Shown: positions 1-8,286, numbered from the stretch's first letter. The stretch is DNA of 64,000 nt from Hasllibacter sp. MH4015 (GCF_020177575.1 NZ_JAHTBK010000001.1:1361875-1425874); one strand, 5' to 3'. Translations and numbers: made by a program. The notes: generated from the letters alone by a model not told the origin.

Positions 1-414
1 GATCAGGATGACGAGGATGGCGAGCATCCGAAGACGGCCGGCGGGCAATCTGGAATAGGCGAGGATGGCGGCGAGGATGGTAGCCGCGCCCAGGACAAGG
101 CCCAGAAGGATGCGCGGGCCGCCCAGGGCCCACGCCTCCGGCACCGGGTCGGAGGAGACGAGGACGGCGGCAAGACCGCCCAGGGCCACAAAGCCCATAA
201 CGCCCACGTTGAACAGGCCCGCATAGCCCCATTGCATGTTCACACCCAGCGCCATGATGGCCGAGATCAGGCCCATGTTGAAAATCGTGAGCGCGGTGTT
301 CCACGATTGCACGAAGCCCGTGCCGACGAACAGCAGCGCCACCAACGCGAAGAGCAGGATGTTCTTGGCGTTGATGGAGGAGGCGGGGGTCTGGGTATTG
401 GCCGCGTCGCTCAT
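1..414 (-). CDS. livM: Branched-chain amino acid ABC transporter permease LivM (partial)
   Basis: N-terminal 138 codons of an inner-membrane permease; the gene runs off the window start. It begins MSDAANTQTP, then shows hydrophobic segments at about residues 18-37 and 40-60 and a motif MQWGYAGLFNVGVMGFVALG that resembles the conserved first part of LivM-type permeases. The ATG at 414 overlaps the TGA of livH by 4 bases (ATGA), so the two permeases are probably translationally coupled. With LivH it would form the membrane channel of an ABC importer for branched-chain amino acids or related amides. The substrate cannot be read from this fragment. Confidence 0.88.
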   Translation of the reverse strand, partial: MSDAANTQTPASSINAKNILLFALVALLFVGTGFVQSWNTALTIFNMGLISAIMALGVNMQWGYAGLFNVGVMGFVALGGLAAVLVSSDPVPEAWALGGPRILLGLVLGAATILAAILAYSRLPAGRLRMLAILVILI

Positions 415-1421
415 ACCGATTTCCCCTTCATGATGCCGGTGGGTTTGAACAGGAGCACGATCAGGAGGATGCCGAAGGACACGGCGAATTTGTAATCGGT
501 GCTGAGCAATTGCAGGAGCCCCTCGGGCTGCCAATCCTCCGGCCCGAGATAGCCCACGACCTTGCGGAAGGCGTAGGTCACGCCGACCTCGGAAAACGCG
601 ATGAGAAAGCCGCCGAGGATTGCGCCGAGCGGGTTGCCGAGCCCGCCCACGATGGCCGAGGCGAAGATCGGCAGGAGCAGCTGGAAGTAGGTGAAGGGTT
701 TGAATGACTTGTCGAGGCCGTAAAGCACACCCGCCGTGGTCGCCAGCGCCGCCACGATGATCCACGTGATGAGCACGACCCGTTCGGGGTTGATGCCTGA
801 TAATAGCGCCAGATCCTCGTTATCGGAAAAGGCGCGCATCGACTTGCCGGTGCGGGTGCGGTTGAGGAACCAGAACAGCAGGACCACGGCGATGATGGCG
901 ACGACGATGGTGATGCCTTGGGTGGTCCGGAACGCAAGACCCTCCTCAAGCCCCGTCATCTCGCGAAAGTCCCGTGCGCCGATGATGAACCGCTCCCCAT
1001 CCGCAAAACGCTGGTCGTCGACGCCGATCAGGAAGCGGACGATGCCGTTCATGATGAACATCACGCCGAGCGAGGCGATCACGAAGATCACCGGCTTGGC
1101 CTTCTGGGTGCGGTAGAAGCGATAGACGGTGGCATCCGTCCCGATCGCCAGCAGGGCCGTGGCCGCGATGCCGAAGGGCAGGGCCAGAAGCGCCGTGGGC
1201 AGGGGGCCGAACCCGATGCCTGCGGCCTGGAATCCCCATGTCACGAAAATCGTGACCATGGTGCCGAAAGCCATCGTGTCGCCATGGGCGAAGTTGGAGA
1301 ACCGCAAAATCCCGTAGATCAGGGTCACGCCAAGAGCGCCGAGCGCCAGTTGCGCGCCGTAGGCCGTGGCGGGGATGATGACGAAATTCGCCAATGCGAC
1401 GATGGCGTTCAGGACGTCCAC
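411..1421 (-). CDS. livH: Branched-chain amino acid ABC transporter permease LivH
   Basis: A 336-residue inner-membrane protein with about eight hydrophobic segments. The motif LGVTLIYGILRFSNFAHGD near residues 31-49 is the LivH family signature, and SAIVGGLGNPLGAILGGFLI near residue 256 is the loop that contacts the ATPases in this family. Length is slightly above the roughly 300 residues usual for LivH. It is the second-last gene of a minus-strand operon that includes livJ, livG and livF. The gene before it is not an ATPase but a small secreted protein ending at 1515, with a 93-base gap. It partners LivM in the import channel. Confidence 0.93.
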   Translation of the reverse strand: MDVLNAIVALANFVIIPATAYGAQLALGALGVTLIYGILRFSNFAHGDTMAFGTMVTIFVTWGFQAAGIGFGPLPTALLALPFGIAATALLAIGTDATVYRFYRTQKAKPVIFVIASLGVMFIMNGIVRFLIGVDDQRFADGERFIIGARDFREMTGLEEGLAFRTTQGITIVVAIIAVVLLFWFLNRTRTGKSMRAFSDNEDLALLSGINPERVVLITWIIVAALATTAGVLYGLDKSFKPFTYFQLLLPIFASAIVGGLGNPLGAILGGFLIAFSEVGVTYAFRKVVGYLGPEDWQPEGLLQLLSTDYKFAVSFGILLIVLLFKPTGIMKGKSV

Positions 1422-1514
1422 GCGATGTCTCCCTTGGTCGGTAACGCGCCTTGTGGCGGCGCTTGAAAATCAGGTCTAGCGAAGGGGCTTTGGCTTGGCC
1501 AGTGGGTCATGGGG

Positions 1515-1892
1515 TCATTGCACGGCGCAGGTGCCGAAAAGCGTCGTCGTGCGCGCGGGGCCGTCATAGCCGTGGATCGACAGAAGCGCGCGGCCATCCT
1601 CGATTATCGTCAGAAGCTCTCCCAAGGCGGCGTCGCCGGCCCCGGCATAGGCGGCGGGCAGCGTGCCCTGGCGGGTGAGGCGTTCGACAGGGTGATCGCC
1701 CGCGGGGGAGGTCAGGAACAATTGCCCCTCGTGATCGGCGGCGATCACTTCGTAACGGTCGTCGACGGCGTGGCAATCGAGGTTCTGGCACAGGACGGTC
1801 ATCCGGCAATTCCACGGCTCCGCCGCCACCGGCGCCGCGAGAAACGCGAGGGCCAGCACGATGGGGCGCGGATCGGGGCGGGCGAGACTCAC
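1515..1892 (-). CDS. Small secreted Cys protein of unknown function, paralogue A in liv operon
   Basis: No known family recognised. The 125-residue product has an N-terminal signal peptide ending near AAPVAAEP, so it is probably periplasmic. The mature part begins with three cysteines spaced C-x5-C-x4-C (WNCRMTVLCQNLDCH) and ends with a fourth cysteine in FGTCAVQ. Three genes just upstream in the same operon carry the same layout. The start is a GTG at 1892 that overlaps the upstream TGA by 4 bases (GTGA). Four conserved cysteines would allow two disulfides in the periplasm; that and any link to transport are inference. Confidence 0.8.
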   Translation of the reverse strand: MSLARPDPRPIVLALAFLAAPVAAEPWNCRMTVLCQNLDCHAVDDRYEVIAADHEGQLFLTSPAGDHPVERLTRQGTLPAAYAGAGDAALGELLTIIEDGRALLSIHGYDGPARTTTLFGTCAVQ

Positions 1893-2293
1893 GATGCCTC
1901 GCAGGTTCCGATGCCCGTGACGGTGCGCGTTGCGGCCTGGGGCTGGTGGCCTGTGACGACCACTCGTCCGGTGCTGTCGAATGTCACCATCTGCGTCGAT
2001 TGCGCGCGTTCGTTGCGGTAAAGCAGGCTGCGCACATGGACCGGTTCAAGGGCATCTTCAGCCGGTGGCAAATCCGCGATCAATTCGTAGGCATTCGGCA
2101 GATCCGCGTTCCAGTTGACCTGCCAATCCTCCTCTCCCTCGACGATCGTGATGACCTGATCCCAGTCCCGGCACGCACCGGTGTCGGGGCACAGGATGCT
2201 GAGGAGGCAGGTCCAATTCAGCGTTCCCTCCTGCGCCGGGGCCGCGAAGGGCAGAAGGCAAAGGGGCAGGGCCGTGAGGATGCGGCGGGTCAT
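1889..2293 (-). CDS. Small secreted Cys protein of unknown function, paralogue B in liv operon
   Basis: A 134-residue product with signal peptide MTRRILTALPLCLLPFAAPA. I chose the ATG at 2293 because an AAGGGA ribosome binding site precedes it and the signal peptide starts there; an upstream in-frame ATG at 2398 would add a non-signal-like leader overlapping the previous gene. The mature part has C-x5-C-x5-C (WTCLLSILCPDTGACRD) and a last cysteine in GIGTCEAS, matching its three neighbours. The rest looks beta-rich and acidic. Function unknown. It overlaps paralogue A by 4 bases and lies 46 bases after paralogue C. Confidence 0.8.
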   Translation of the reverse strand: MTRRILTALPLCLLPFAAPAQEGTLNWTCLLSILCPDTGACRDWDQVITIVEGEEDWQVNWNADLPNAYELIADLPPAEDALEPVHVRSLLYRNERAQSTQMVTFDSTGRVVVTGHQPQAATRTVTGIGTCEAS

Positions 2294-2339
2294 GGGCGTC
2301 CCTTCAAGTCTTGGGCCGGATGGTGTCGGCTGGTGCGGG

Positions 2340-2708
2340 TCATGCGGCGGGTTCGCAGATGCCGAAGAATGACACCGATTGGATCGTGTCACCCGCAAGG
2401 ATATCTTGCTGCGTCATCACCGCCTGTCCGCTGGCCGTGACGGACAAAAGGATCGTGGCATCGGGGGCCGTATCGAAGACCAGCGCCATGGCGGGCGGCG
2501 CGACGTTCGAAAGTGGTGTGCCAAGGATCGTGCGCCCGTCCGACACGAAGCTTAGCCCGCCATCGGTAACATCGAACCGGAACGGAACGCCCGCGTGGTC
2601 CTGGCAATCGGTTAGGGGGCTGCAAATCGTGGTGAAGCGGCAGTCGAGGCCCGTGGCCTGTGCCTGCCCGGGCGTGAACAGCAAAACCGCGAGAGCGAGG
2701 GCCTTCAT
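2340..2708 (-). CDS. Small secreted Cys protein of unknown function, paralogue C in liv operon
   Basis: A 122-residue product with signal peptide MKALALAVLLFTPGQAQA. The mature N-terminus reads LDCRFTTICSPLTDCQD, that is C-x5-C-x5-C, and the C-terminus has FFGICEPAA. Between them is a stretch with alternating hydrophobic residues typical of beta strands. No enzyme motif is visible. The ATG at 2708 overlaps the stop of paralogue D (ATGA). Same family as the flanking paralogues by cysteine spacing and length, although overall residue identity looks low. Confidence 0.8.
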   Translation of the reverse strand: MKALALAVLLFTPGQAQATGLDCRFTTICSPLTDCQDHAGVPFRFDVTDGGLSFVSDGRTILGTPLSNVAPPAMALVFDTAPDATILLSVTASGQAVMTQQDILAGDTIQSVSFFGICEPAA

Positions 2709-3133
2709 GCGGGGGCCTCGAAGCAGGTCAGCCGGAAGTGACGGGGGCTGAGGGCGGGTTGGCCCGGGGCCGGTTCCGCGATCTGGACATGAAGGTGAAA
2801 GCGCCGCGCCGCGCCCTCCGCCGGGGCATCGGTCAGGAAGCTGCGGCGGTGATTGTCGAGCGCGGGCAGCGGCAGGGCCGCGTCAAGCGTCGGGTAATGG
2901 TCGATCATATCCAGGGTTTCTTCATCGGGGCGACCCATACGGGTCGCCTCGGGCGTGATGCGGATCACAAGCTCCCCCAATGCAGGGATACGGGTGCAAT
3001 GGCCATCGGCGTCACAGGCGGCATCCATGGTGCATAGTCCGGAATAGGTGTCGGACAGCGGCTCATCATCAAGCGCGGCCAGGACGGGGCCGCAGGCGAG
3101 CATCGCAATGGAGAGGACCGCGATACGCGCCAT
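2705..3133 (-). CDS. Small secreted Cys protein of unknown function, paralogue D in liv operon
   Basis: A 142-residue product, the most divergent of the four paralogues. Signal peptide MARIAVLSIAMLACGPVLA; the cysteine in it sits before LVLA rather than in a clear lipobox, so I do not call a lipoprotein. The mature part has C-x5-C-x5-C (GLCTMDAACDADGHCTR) and a terminal cysteine in RLTCFEAPA. The ATG follows the livF stop directly (TGAATG), which implies translational coupling to the ATPase gene. Function unknown. Confidence 0.78.
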   Translation of the reverse strand: MARIAVLSIAMLACGPVLAALDDEPLSDTYSGLCTMDAACDADGHCTRIPALGELVIRITPEATRMGRPDEETLDMIDHYPTLDAALPLPALDNHRRSFLTDAPAEGAARRFHLHVQIAEPAPGQPALSPRHFRLTCFEAPA

Positions 3134-3967
3134 TCAACCGCCCAGGAAGCTCTTGCGGACCTCCGGATCGGCCAGAAGCTCCTTCCCTGTGCCGGTATAG
3201 CCGTTGCGCCCCTGCACGAGGACATAGCCCTTGTCGGCGATTTCCAACGCTTGGCGGGCGTTCTGTTCAACCATCAATATCGGAATACCGGTTCGCGACA
3301 CTTCGATGATCCGGTCGAAAAGTTCGTCCATCACGATGGGGGAGACACCCGCCGTTGGCTCATCAAGCATCAAAACCTTCGGTTTTGTCATGAGCGCGCG
3401 GCCCACGGCGACCTGCTGGCGTTGACCACCGCTGAGCTCCCCGGCGGCCTGTTTGCGCTTGTCGCGCAGGATTGGGAAAAGGTCATAGACCTGCTCCATC
3501 GTGGTGCGGATGTCATCGCGGCGGATGAAGGCGCCCATCTCCAGGTTTTCCTCCACGCTCATGGAGGTGAAGATGTTGGAGGTCTGCGGCACGAACCCCA
3601 TGCCCTTGGCGACGCGTGCCTGGGGCGAAAGCTCTGAGATATCCTCCCCATCTAGCACGACGCGCCCCTCGCGCAGGTTGAGCATGCCGAAGACGGCCTT
3701 CATCGCGGTGGATTTCCCGGCGCCGTTCGGTCCGACGATCACCGCGATCTCGCCGGGATTAACGGCGATGGTGCAGGCATGCAGGATATCCGCGCCCGAG
3801 CCGTAGCCGCCGGTCATAGCCTCCCCGATCAAGAACGCCTCCGCCGCCTCCGCTACACGCGCCGCACCGCCGGAGCGCACCGGTTCCGCGGTGCCGACGC
3901 CGTGGGAATGGCCCAAGGACCGGTCCTTGTTGCCGCGGTCATTCTGGTAGGGATTGGTCTGGGTCAT
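3134..3967 (-). CDS. livF: Branched-chain amino acid ABC transporter ATPase LivF
   Basis: A 277-residue cytoplasmic ATPase. Walker A GPNGAGKST is at about residues 79-87, the signature LSGGQRQQ near 178, and Walker B VLMLDEPT near 200. The region SQTSNIFTSMSVEENLEMG-like is typical of LivF. There is a hydrophilic N-terminal extension of about 45 residues before the ATPase fold, longer than in usual LivF proteins (about 235 residues); the ATG at 3967 is supported by a 4-base overlap with the upstream gene. It pairs with LivG to energise the LivHM channel. Confidence 0.93.
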   Translation of the reverse strand: MTQTNPYQNDRGNKDRSLGHSHGVGTAEPVRSGGAARVAEAAEAFLIGEAMTGGYGSGADILHACTIAVNPGEIAVIVGPNGAGKSTAMKAVFGMLNLREGRVVLDGEDISELSPQARVAKGMGFVPQTSNIFTSMSVEENLEMGAFIRRDDIRTTMEQVYDLFPILRDKRKQAAGELSGGQRQQVAVGRALMTKPKVLMLDEPTAGVSPIVMDELFDRIIEVSRTGIPILMVEQNARQALEIADKGYVLVQGRNGYTGTGKELLADPEVRKSFLGG

Positions 3968-4539
3968 TCGGCCACCTGAATGTTGGAAAGGAAGCGGGCG
4001 TGAAGTTCCCGATGGCGGTCGGTATAGGCGCGCGCCCCGATGTCGAGCGTCACGAATTGCGCGACCGACTGGTCCAGAAGGACGATCGTGTTGGAATAGA
4101 CGATGGGCGTGCCGTCGACCACGCCGGAATAGACGAAATTCGGCCGCGAGGTGGCGCTGACATCAAGCGTCCCCCGTTCGAGGATCGGGATCGTCCCGGG
4201 CGAAGTGCCGGTGGATTGCGACAGGATCTGGAGCGCGCTTTGCTGCATGGAGGCGATGGTCAGCCCGTCCTGGGAGCCCAGCGGCTCGATCACGGCGACG
4301 GCCTGGATCGCTTCGGGCGTGACGTAATAGGCGGTGACATCGGCATTGTCGCCTTGGGGCGTCAGCGTGAATTGGGGGGAATTGCCGCAAAAGCGGAACG
4401 GGCCCGAGACGACGGGGCAGGGCGCGGCGGGTTGCGCGCCATCCGCGGCCACGTCATCGCCGTCCTTCGGCACAAGCTGCGCGGTCAGGGGCGAGGCAAG
4501 CACCCCCAGAAGCAGCAGGAGCGACAGGCGGCGGATCAA
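3964..4539 (-). CDS. Secreted protein of unknown function between livG and livF
   Basis: A 191-residue product with a clear signal peptide (MIRRLSLLLLLGVLASPLTAQ). The mature part has only two cysteines (APCPVVSGPFRFCG, C-x10-C) and then an Ala/Thr-rich region with a regular strand-helix look. I do not recognise the family, and it does not share the C-x5-C-x5-C layout of the four small proteins further down the operon. It overlaps livG and livF by 4 bases at each end, so it is firmly part of the operon. A periplasmic role connected with the transporter is inference from position only. Confidence 0.78.
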   Translation of the reverse strand: MIRRLSLLLLLGVLASPLTAQLVPKDGDDVAADGAQPAAPCPVVSGPFRFCGNSPQFTLTPQGDNADVTAYYVTPEAIQAVAVIEPLGSQDGLTIASMQQSALQILSQSTGTSPGTIPILERGTLDVSATSRPNFVYSGVVDGTPIVYSNTIVLLDQSVAQFVTLDIGARAYTDRHRELHARFLSNIQVAE

Positions 4540-5324
4540 GCGGTTTCCTCCAACTTGTCCTTGTTTTTCAAGCCGGTACCCAGATATGCCTCGATCACCG
4601 CGTCATTGGCCTTGATCTCGGCCAACGTGCCCTCGGCAAGGACGCGGCCTTCGGCCATGCAGATGACGGGGCCACAGAGGCGACCGATGAAATCCATGTC
4701 GTGTTCAATGACGCAGAAGGTGTAGCCCCGCTCCTCGTTGAGGCGGATGATCGCGTCGCCGATCGTGTTGAGAAGCGTCCGGTTCACGCCCGCGCCGACC
4801 TCATCAAGGAAGACCATCTTGGCGTCGACCATCATGGTTCGGCCAAGCTCCAAGAGCTTCTTCTGACCGCCCGAAACCGCGCCTGCGGGGTGGTCGGCGA
4901 GATGCGAAATGGTAAGGAGTTCAAGGACTTCATCGGCCTTTGCGCGCAAGGCCCGCTCCTCCTCCGCGATGCGTTTGCGCCCGAACCACGTGTTCCACAG
5001 GCTTTCCCCGGTCTGGCCATCGGGGACCATCATCAGGTTCTCGCGGCAGGTCATGGAGGAGAATTCGTGGGCGATCTGGAAGGTCCGCAAAAGGCCCTTG
5101 GCGAACAATTGGTGTGGCTTGAGGCCGGTTATATCCTCGCCATCCATCGTGACACGACCGGAGGTTGGTTCAAGAACGCCCGCGATCACATTGAAAAGCG
5201 TGGTTTTTCCCGCGCCGTTCGGGCCGATGAGACCGGTGATCGAGCCGGTTTCTATCTTGAGCGACGCGCCGTCGACGGCGTGGAAACCGCCGAAATGCTT
5301 GTGGAGGTCGTGGACTTCAATCAT
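4536..5324 (-). CDS. livG: Branched-chain amino acid ABC transporter ATPase LivG
   Basis: A 262-residue ABC ATPase. Walker A GPNGAGKTT is at residues 34-42, the signature reads VSGGQKKLLELG near 155, and Walker B is MVFLDEVGAGVN, with Val in place of the usual Pro after DE, a variant seen in LivG-like proteins. The length matches the family. It follows livJ after a hairpin at 5375-5400, which should lower ATPase transcript relative to the binding protein. It works with LivF as the ATPase heterodimer. Confidence 0.94.
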   Translation of the reverse strand: MIEVHDLHKHFGGFHAVDGASLKIETGSITGLIGPNGAGKTTLFNVIAGVLEPTSGRVTMDGEDITGLKPHQLFAKGLLRTFQIAHEFSSMTCRENLMMVPDGQTGESLWNTWFGRKRIAEEERALRAKADEVLELLTISHLADHPAGAVSGGQKKLLELGRTMMVDAKMVFLDEVGAGVNRTLLNTIGDAIIRLNEERGYTFCVIEHDMDFIGRLCGPVICMAEGRVLAEGTLAEIKANDAVIEAYLGTGLKNKDKLEETA

Positions 5325-5360
5325 GTGCGCCCCTTGGTGCGACGATCCTCGGGCTGCCCC

Positions 5361-5400
5361 CGGAAGGAAAAAGAGCAGCCCGGCGCGATGACCGGGCTGC
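5361..5400 (-). terminator. Hairpin with T-rich tail between livJ and livG
   Basis: GCAGCCCGG (5375-5383) and CCGGGCTGC (5392-5400) form a perfect 9-bp stem with an 8-base loop. Read on the minus strand it is followed by TCTTTTTCC. Placed just after the binding-protein gene, it looks like a partial terminator or a 3'-end stabiliser that lets livJ be expressed above the rest of the operon. Confidence 0.75.
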
Positions 5401-5421
5401 CCTATATCAATGGTAGATCAA

Positions 5422-6618
5422 TTAACGGTAACCTGCGACCGTCAGCTCACCACCGGAGATCTCGATCTCGCGGTAATTGCCGGCGCTCTCACCGCCACCG
5501 ATCAGTTCCACGGCGGAGGCACCGACGTAGTCGATGTCTTCGCCATTGGCGATCATCTCCAGCGCCATGCCAAGCTGACCCGGAAGGATCTCCGTGCCCG
5601 GCGCGTTGGCGACGTTCATGACCTCGCCCATGTAATCGGCGGGGTTGCGCGATCCGGCGGCGGCCATGGCGAGCATGATCAGCGCGGCGGCGTCATAGCT
5701 TTCCGCCGAGAAGGGGGACGTGCCATCGAAGCCGGCCTCGTCTGCCATGCCCTGATAGATGCCTGCACCTTCACTGTCGGTACCGGGGTTCTGGCCGAAG
5801 GAGCCGTCGATGTCGGAGCCGAAATTGTCGACCAGCGCCTGGGAGACCATGCCGTCGGGGAAGACGAAGGTGTCAAACGCGCCGGTGTCCAAAGCGGCCT
5901 GGATCACGCCGGAGCCGCCCTGGTCCACGTAGCCCGCCACGACCAGTGCGTCGCCACCGGCAGATGCCAGCGCGCCGACTTCAGCGGAGTAATCCGCGCG
6001 ACCGTCTTCGTGGGCCGCGGAAAGGGTGACGGTGCCGCCCGCTTCCTCGAACGCGGCGGAGAACGCATCGGCCAGACCTTGACCGTAATCGTTGTTGGTA
6101 TAGGTCAGTGCGACGGTGTCGATGCCGCGTTCCATGATGATCTCGGCCATCACGACGCCCTGGCGCGCATCCGACGGCGCGGTGCGGAAGAACAGACCGT
6201 TATCCTCAGCCGTGGAGAGGCCGGGGGAGGTGGCCGACGGCGAGATCATCACCATGCCGTTCGGAACGGCCACGTTGGCGAGGATCGAGCCGGTGACACC
6301 GGAGCAATCGGCGCCGACGATGCCATGCACGCCATCGGAGGTTATGAGACGCTCGGCGGCGGCCTGGGCGGCGGAAGAGTCAACGCAGGTGGAATCCGCG
6401 CGCACGGAGGTTACGGACGCCCCGTCGAACAGCATGCCGCTTTCGGTGACTTCGGCCATCGCCAGTTCCGCGCCGTCGCCCATGGCGGGCGTGATCGATT
6501 CAATCGGGCCGGTGAAGCCGAGGATGACCCCGAGCGTCACGTCGCCCTGGTGGCCATCGGCGGCGGCCACACCGGTCAGCGCCATGGTCGCGGCGGATGC
6601 CAGCAAAAACTTCTTCAT
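5422..6618 (-). CDS. livJ: Branched-chain amino acid ABC transporter substrate-binding protein
   Basis: A 398-residue periplasmic binding protein of the Leu/Ile/Val type (type I fold). Signal peptide MKKFLLASAATMALTGVAAA; then VTLGVILGFTGPIESITPAM at about residues 27-46, the N-lobe motif of the family, and PNGMVMISPSATSPGLS near residue 118, the binding-site loop. A single pair of cysteines (STCVDSS and GADCSG) matches the disulfide often seen in LivJ. It is the promoter-proximal gene of the operon. The ligand could be a branched-chain amino acid, an amide or another amino acid; the sequence alone does not decide. Confidence 0.92.
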   Translation of the reverse strand: MKKFLLASAATMALTGVAAADGHQGDVTLGVILGFTGPIESITPAMGDGAELAMAEVTESGMLFDGASVTSVRADSTCVDSSAAQAAAERLITSDGVHGIVGADCSGVTGSILANVAVPNGMVMISPSATSPGLSTAEDNGLFFRTAPSDARQGVVMAEIIMERGIDTVALTYTNNDYGQGLADAFSAAFEEAGGTVTLSAAHEDGRADYSAEVGALASAGGDALVVAGYVDQGGSGVIQAALDTGAFDTFVFPDGMVSQALVDNFGSDIDGSFGQNPGTDSEGAGIYQGMADEAGFDGTSPFSAESYDAAALIMLAMAAAGSRNPADYMGEVMNVANAPGTEILPGQLGMALEMIANGEDIDYVGASAVELIGGGESAGNYREIEISGGELTVAGYR

Positions 6619-6710
6619 ATTATTTCTCCCTGTGTGAGGACACGTTGGTCCTTGGTGTGGCGGAGATTACCCGCCTGATTTGCAAAGGGGAAGGGGCCGC
6701 TTACGCCACG

Positions 6711-8147
6711 TCAGATCAGGCTTGGCAGCCACAGGACGATGCCCGGAAAGGCGATCAGGACGGCGACCGTGGCGACATCGGCGGCGAAGAATGGCGTGGC
6801 CCCTTTGAAGACGTCCTGCACGCCGATGGGCAGGTTGCTGTCCTTGGCGACACCGGCCACCACGAAGCAGTTCAGGCCGATGGGGGGCGTGATCAGGCAC
6901 AGCTCCGCCATCTTCACCACGATGATGCCGAACCAGATCGCGCATTCCTCCGCTGTCATGCCGAAGGCGGAGGCCTCGCGCGTGACATCGGGGCCGCCGT
7001 TGAGCGCGATGATCGCGGGAAACGTCACGGGCAGGGTCAGGATCAGCATCCCGATCGCATCCATGAACATGCCAAGCACGACATAGACCAGAAGGATGCA
7101 AAGAAGGATCACGTAGGGCGAGAATTCCAGCCCCGCGATCAGGTCGGCCACCGTGTTGGGCAGATCCGCGTAACCCAGGAAGCGCACGAAGATCAGCACG
7201 CCCCAGATCATCGCGAAGATCATCGCGGTCAGCTTCGCCGCTTCCATCAGTGCGGTCTTGGCCTGATCCCATTTCATGCCTTTGAGGACCGCGATCACGA
7301 GAACCACGAAGGCGCCAAGGGCACCGGCCTCCGTCGGCGTGGCCCAGGCGCCGTCTTCGCCGCGATAATAGATCGAGAAGATGATGATGAAGATCACGAA
7401 GATGATCGGCAGCGTGCCGGGCAGGGCGGACAGGCGTTGGCCCCATGTGAAGCCACGCACCGGGGGGCCGAGTGCGGGGTTGCGCCATGCCATGCCGGTG
7501 ACAAGACCCGCGTAGATCAGTGCGGAGACGAAGCCCGGAATAAAGCCCGCCAGCAGAAGTTTGCCCACGCTTTGTTCCACGATGATCGCGTAGATGACCA
7601 GGATCGCCGAGGGCGGGATCAGGGAGGCGAGGGTGCCGCCCGCGGCCACGACACCGGCGGCGAAGGCCTTGTCGTAGCCTTCTTTCAGCATTTCGGGGAT
7701 CGCGATGCGCGCAAAGACGGCGGAGGTGGCGACGGATGCGCCCGAGACGGCGGCAAAGCCCGCGGTTGCGAACACGGTGGAGACGGCCAGGCCCCCCGGC
7801 AGCCAGCCCACCCAACGCTTCGCCGCCTCGAACAGTGATTTGGTCAGGCCCGCGTAATAGGCGAGGTAGCCGATCAGGATGAAGGTGGGGATCAGCGACA
7901 GCTCGTAGCCCGAGGATTTGGAATGCGGCACCTGGCCCGCGGTCAGAAGCGCGGTGCTGAGGCCCCGGTCGAAGCCCTGCCGCGCCATGAAGAACGCGCA
8001 AAGGCCCAGGATGCCCACGAAGGCGGCGGCAAAGGCCACGCGCACGCCGATCAGGACCAGCACCAAGAGCAGGCCGCACAGCCAGAGAGACACGGTGAAG
8101 ATATCCACTCCGTCCATGAGCGCGCGCATGTCGATCAGGCTATCCAT
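6711..8147 (-). CDS. dctM: TRAP transporter large permease DctM
   Basis: A 478-residue inner-membrane protein with about 12 hydrophobic segments, the large subunit of a tripartite ATP-independent periplasmic transporter. Family motifs include GASVATSAVFARIAIPEM near residue 140 and the PPSAILVIYA block near 178, plus GMFMDAIGMLILTLPV near 355. It is somewhat longer than the usual 430 residues, with a lengthened middle loop around residues 225-270. The ATG at 8147 has a GGAG motif ahead of it. It couples sodium-driven uptake to the binding protein DctP encoded upstream. Confidence 0.93.
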   Translation of the reverse strand: MDSLIDMRALMDGVDIFTVSLWLCGLLLVLVLIGVRVAFAAAFVGILGLCAFFMARQGFDRGLSTALLTAGQVPHSKSSGYELSLIPTFILIGYLAYYAGLTKSLFEAAKRWVGWLPGGLAVSTVFATAGFAAVSGASVATSAVFARIAIPEMLKEGYDKAFAAGVVAAGGTLASLIPPSAILVIYAIIVEQSVGKLLLAGFIPGFVSALIYAGLVTGMAWRNPALGPPVRGFTWGQRLSALPGTLPIIFVIFIIIFSIYYRGEDGAWATPTEAGALGAFVVLVIAVLKGMKWDQAKTALMEAAKLTAMIFAMIWGVLIFVRFLGYADLPNTVADLIAGLEFSPYVILLCILLVYVVLGMFMDAIGMLILTLPVTFPAIIALNGGPDVTREASAFGMTAEECAIWFGIIVVKMAELCLITPPIGLNCFVVAGVAKDSNLPIGVQDVFKGATPFFAADVATVAVLIAFPGIVLWLPSLI

Positions 8148-8286
8148 TGCGAGCCGCTCCGCCCGTTGCGATGTCGGATTGCGTCTGCTTGGGCCAAGGA
8201 CGTGCCGATCCGATGGCCATGCGCGCGGCCCGATCGGCGGGCCGAGGCCCGGTTTCCGTGTTCGTGGGATACGCGAAATACGTCAT
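8140..8286 (-). CDS. Possible small ORF (48 aa) fitted between dctQ and dctM
   Basis: The ORF starts with an ATG that overlaps the dctQ stop as ATGA, has a GAGGGGGG ribosome-binding stretch about 5 bases before it, and ends with a TAG only 2 bases before the dctM ATG. It fills the 135-base gap exactly. The product (MTYFAYPTNTETGPRPADRA...) is hydrophilic and basic at its C-terminus, with no membrane segment and no family I recognise. It could be a real coupled peptide, or an ORF that only serves to keep ribosomes moving into dctM. No protein-level support is available here. Confidence 0.4.
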   Translation of the reverse strand: MTYFAYPTNTETGPRPADRAARMAIGSARPWPKQTQSDIATGGAARNG

